Source: RUG11237 sp050874665 (lineage in GTDB: Bacteria > Bacillota > Clostridia > Lachnospirales > Lachnospiraceae). From it: a stretch of DNA of 64,000 bases. The first letter of the stretch is position 1. Each line of letters opens with the position of its first letter. The translations under genes were made by a program, and so were the position numbers. The notes beneath the pieces are model-generated. The model was not told the DNA's origin. It did not search any database and saw only the letters and a program-made list of their open reading frames with translations. The DNA lies in the NCBI GenBank assembly GCA_050874665.1, contig JBNMLC010000007.1, positions 62,001 to 126,000 of the forward strand, given 5' to 3'. Shown here in pieces: positions 63,554 to 64,000 of the stretch.

Positions 63554-64000
63554 TTATACGTTTTTTACAGTTGCGATATCAATCAGGGTTAAATGCTGCT
63601 TATCCGCTGTTTCCATACTTGTTACCAATGCGTTAGCAGTATCTAAGCTGGTAAGAACATTCACACCCGTTTCAATTGCATTTCTGCGGATTAAGAATCC
63701 GTCCCTGCTCTTATCACGTCCATTTGTCGGCGTATCGATAACAAGGTCAATCTTATGTCCTAAAATCAAATCCATGAGATTTGGAGATTCCTGTTCAATC
63801 TTATTTACCTTAGATGCTTTTACACCATTTTCATTTAAGACTCTGGCAGTACTTCTTGTGGCAAAAATTTTATATCCTAAATCTTCAAAACGTTTTGCAA
63901 TATCAACTACTTCCATTTTATCAGCATCTTTTACAGTGATAATCATCTGCTTATGTTTTGGCAGACTGAATCCTGCACCTAAAAATGCCTTATATAACGC
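63554..64000 (-). CDS. carB: Carbamoyl-phosphate synthase large subunit, C-terminal part (partial)
   Basis: The frame is open to the window edge and gives ALYKAFLGAGFSLPKHKQMIITVKDADK followed by an MGS-like allosteric domain (ATRSTARVLNENG, LVIDTPTNGRDKSRDGFLIRR, NVLTSLDTANALV). This is the end of CarB, which uses ATP, bicarbonate and glutamine-derived ammonia. At least 148 residues are visible; about 900 lie outside the window. The stop is at 63554. Confidence 0.92.
   Translation of the reverse strand, partial: ALYKAFLGAGFSLPKHKQMIITVKDADKMEVVDIAKRFEDLGYKIFATRSTARVLNENGVKASKVNKIEQESPNLMDLILGHKIDLVIDTPTNGRDKSRDGFLIRRNAIETGVNVLTSLDTANALVTSMETADKQHLTLIDIATVKNV

Overview
The window reads as a low-GC Gram-positive anaerobe, most likely a Lachnospiraceae member of the Clostridia. 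This is inferred from AGGAGG-type ribosome sites with TTG/GTG starts, an HrcA/CIRCE groESL operon, the anaerobic glycine-dependent ThiH, a PPi-type phosphofructokinase, an Fe-S type PurF, Agr peptide signalling, and a DUF5717/DUF5716-like operon that I associate with that family. Nearly all genes lie on the minus strand. I see no rRNA, tRNA, CRISPR array, insertion sequence or prophage. No gene-free stretch exceeds about 300 bases.

Layout. 1-2.3 kb: tail of a plus-strand gene, a CNNM/CBS/CorC membrane protein and two small membrane proteins. 2.3-6.9 kb: a 1516-residue surface protein with a degenerate transglutaminase-like domain, InlB-type B repeats and Ig-like modules. 7-12.7 kb: a HAD phosphatase and purC-purF-purB-purA. 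12.8-14 kb: an iron alcohol dehydrogenase. 14.1-23.8 kb: a five-gene operon of unknown role, headed by a GGDEF-EAL c-di-GMP enzyme and followed by a giant helical-repeat protein, a degenerate Hsp70-like protein, a TPR-like protein and a membrane coiled-coil protein. 23.9-32.7 kb: phosphate uptake (pstSCAB-phoU-phoR-phoP) plus a Na/Pi cotransporter. 33-40.6 kb: truA, a peptidoglycan amidase, guaB, two hypotheticals, groESL and a thioesterase. 40.7-44.2 kb: thiSFGH-tenI behind a leader with an intrinsic-terminator-like hairpin. 44.3-51.8 kb: an Agr locus with two agrBD copies, two unknown exported proteins, agrC, agrA and an overlapping diguanylate cyclase. 52-64 kb: gltBD, a CPBP protease, thiN, argS, a small hypothetical, PPi-phosphofructokinase and the 3' end of carB.

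Functional links. PurC/F/B/A and GuaB supply AMP and GMP, and GltBD and CarB supply nitrogen for biosynthesis. ThiSFGH-TenI makes the thiazole half of thiamine, and ThiN activates thiamine. The Pst system and its PhoR/PhoP pair form one unit with Pho-box-like repeats upstream of pstS. Two c-di-GMP enzymes sit at the head of the two least understood loci.

The best candidates for undescribed biology are the c-di-GMP/helical-repeat/pseudo-Hsp70 operon (14.1-23.8 kb) and the duplicated Agr locus, where agrB2 carries an in-frame amber codon while both AgrD peptides keep the same predicted ring. Next are PstA with an inserted PDZ-like domain, TruA with Glu at the catalytic Asp position, and a surface protein whose transglutaminase triad is replaced.
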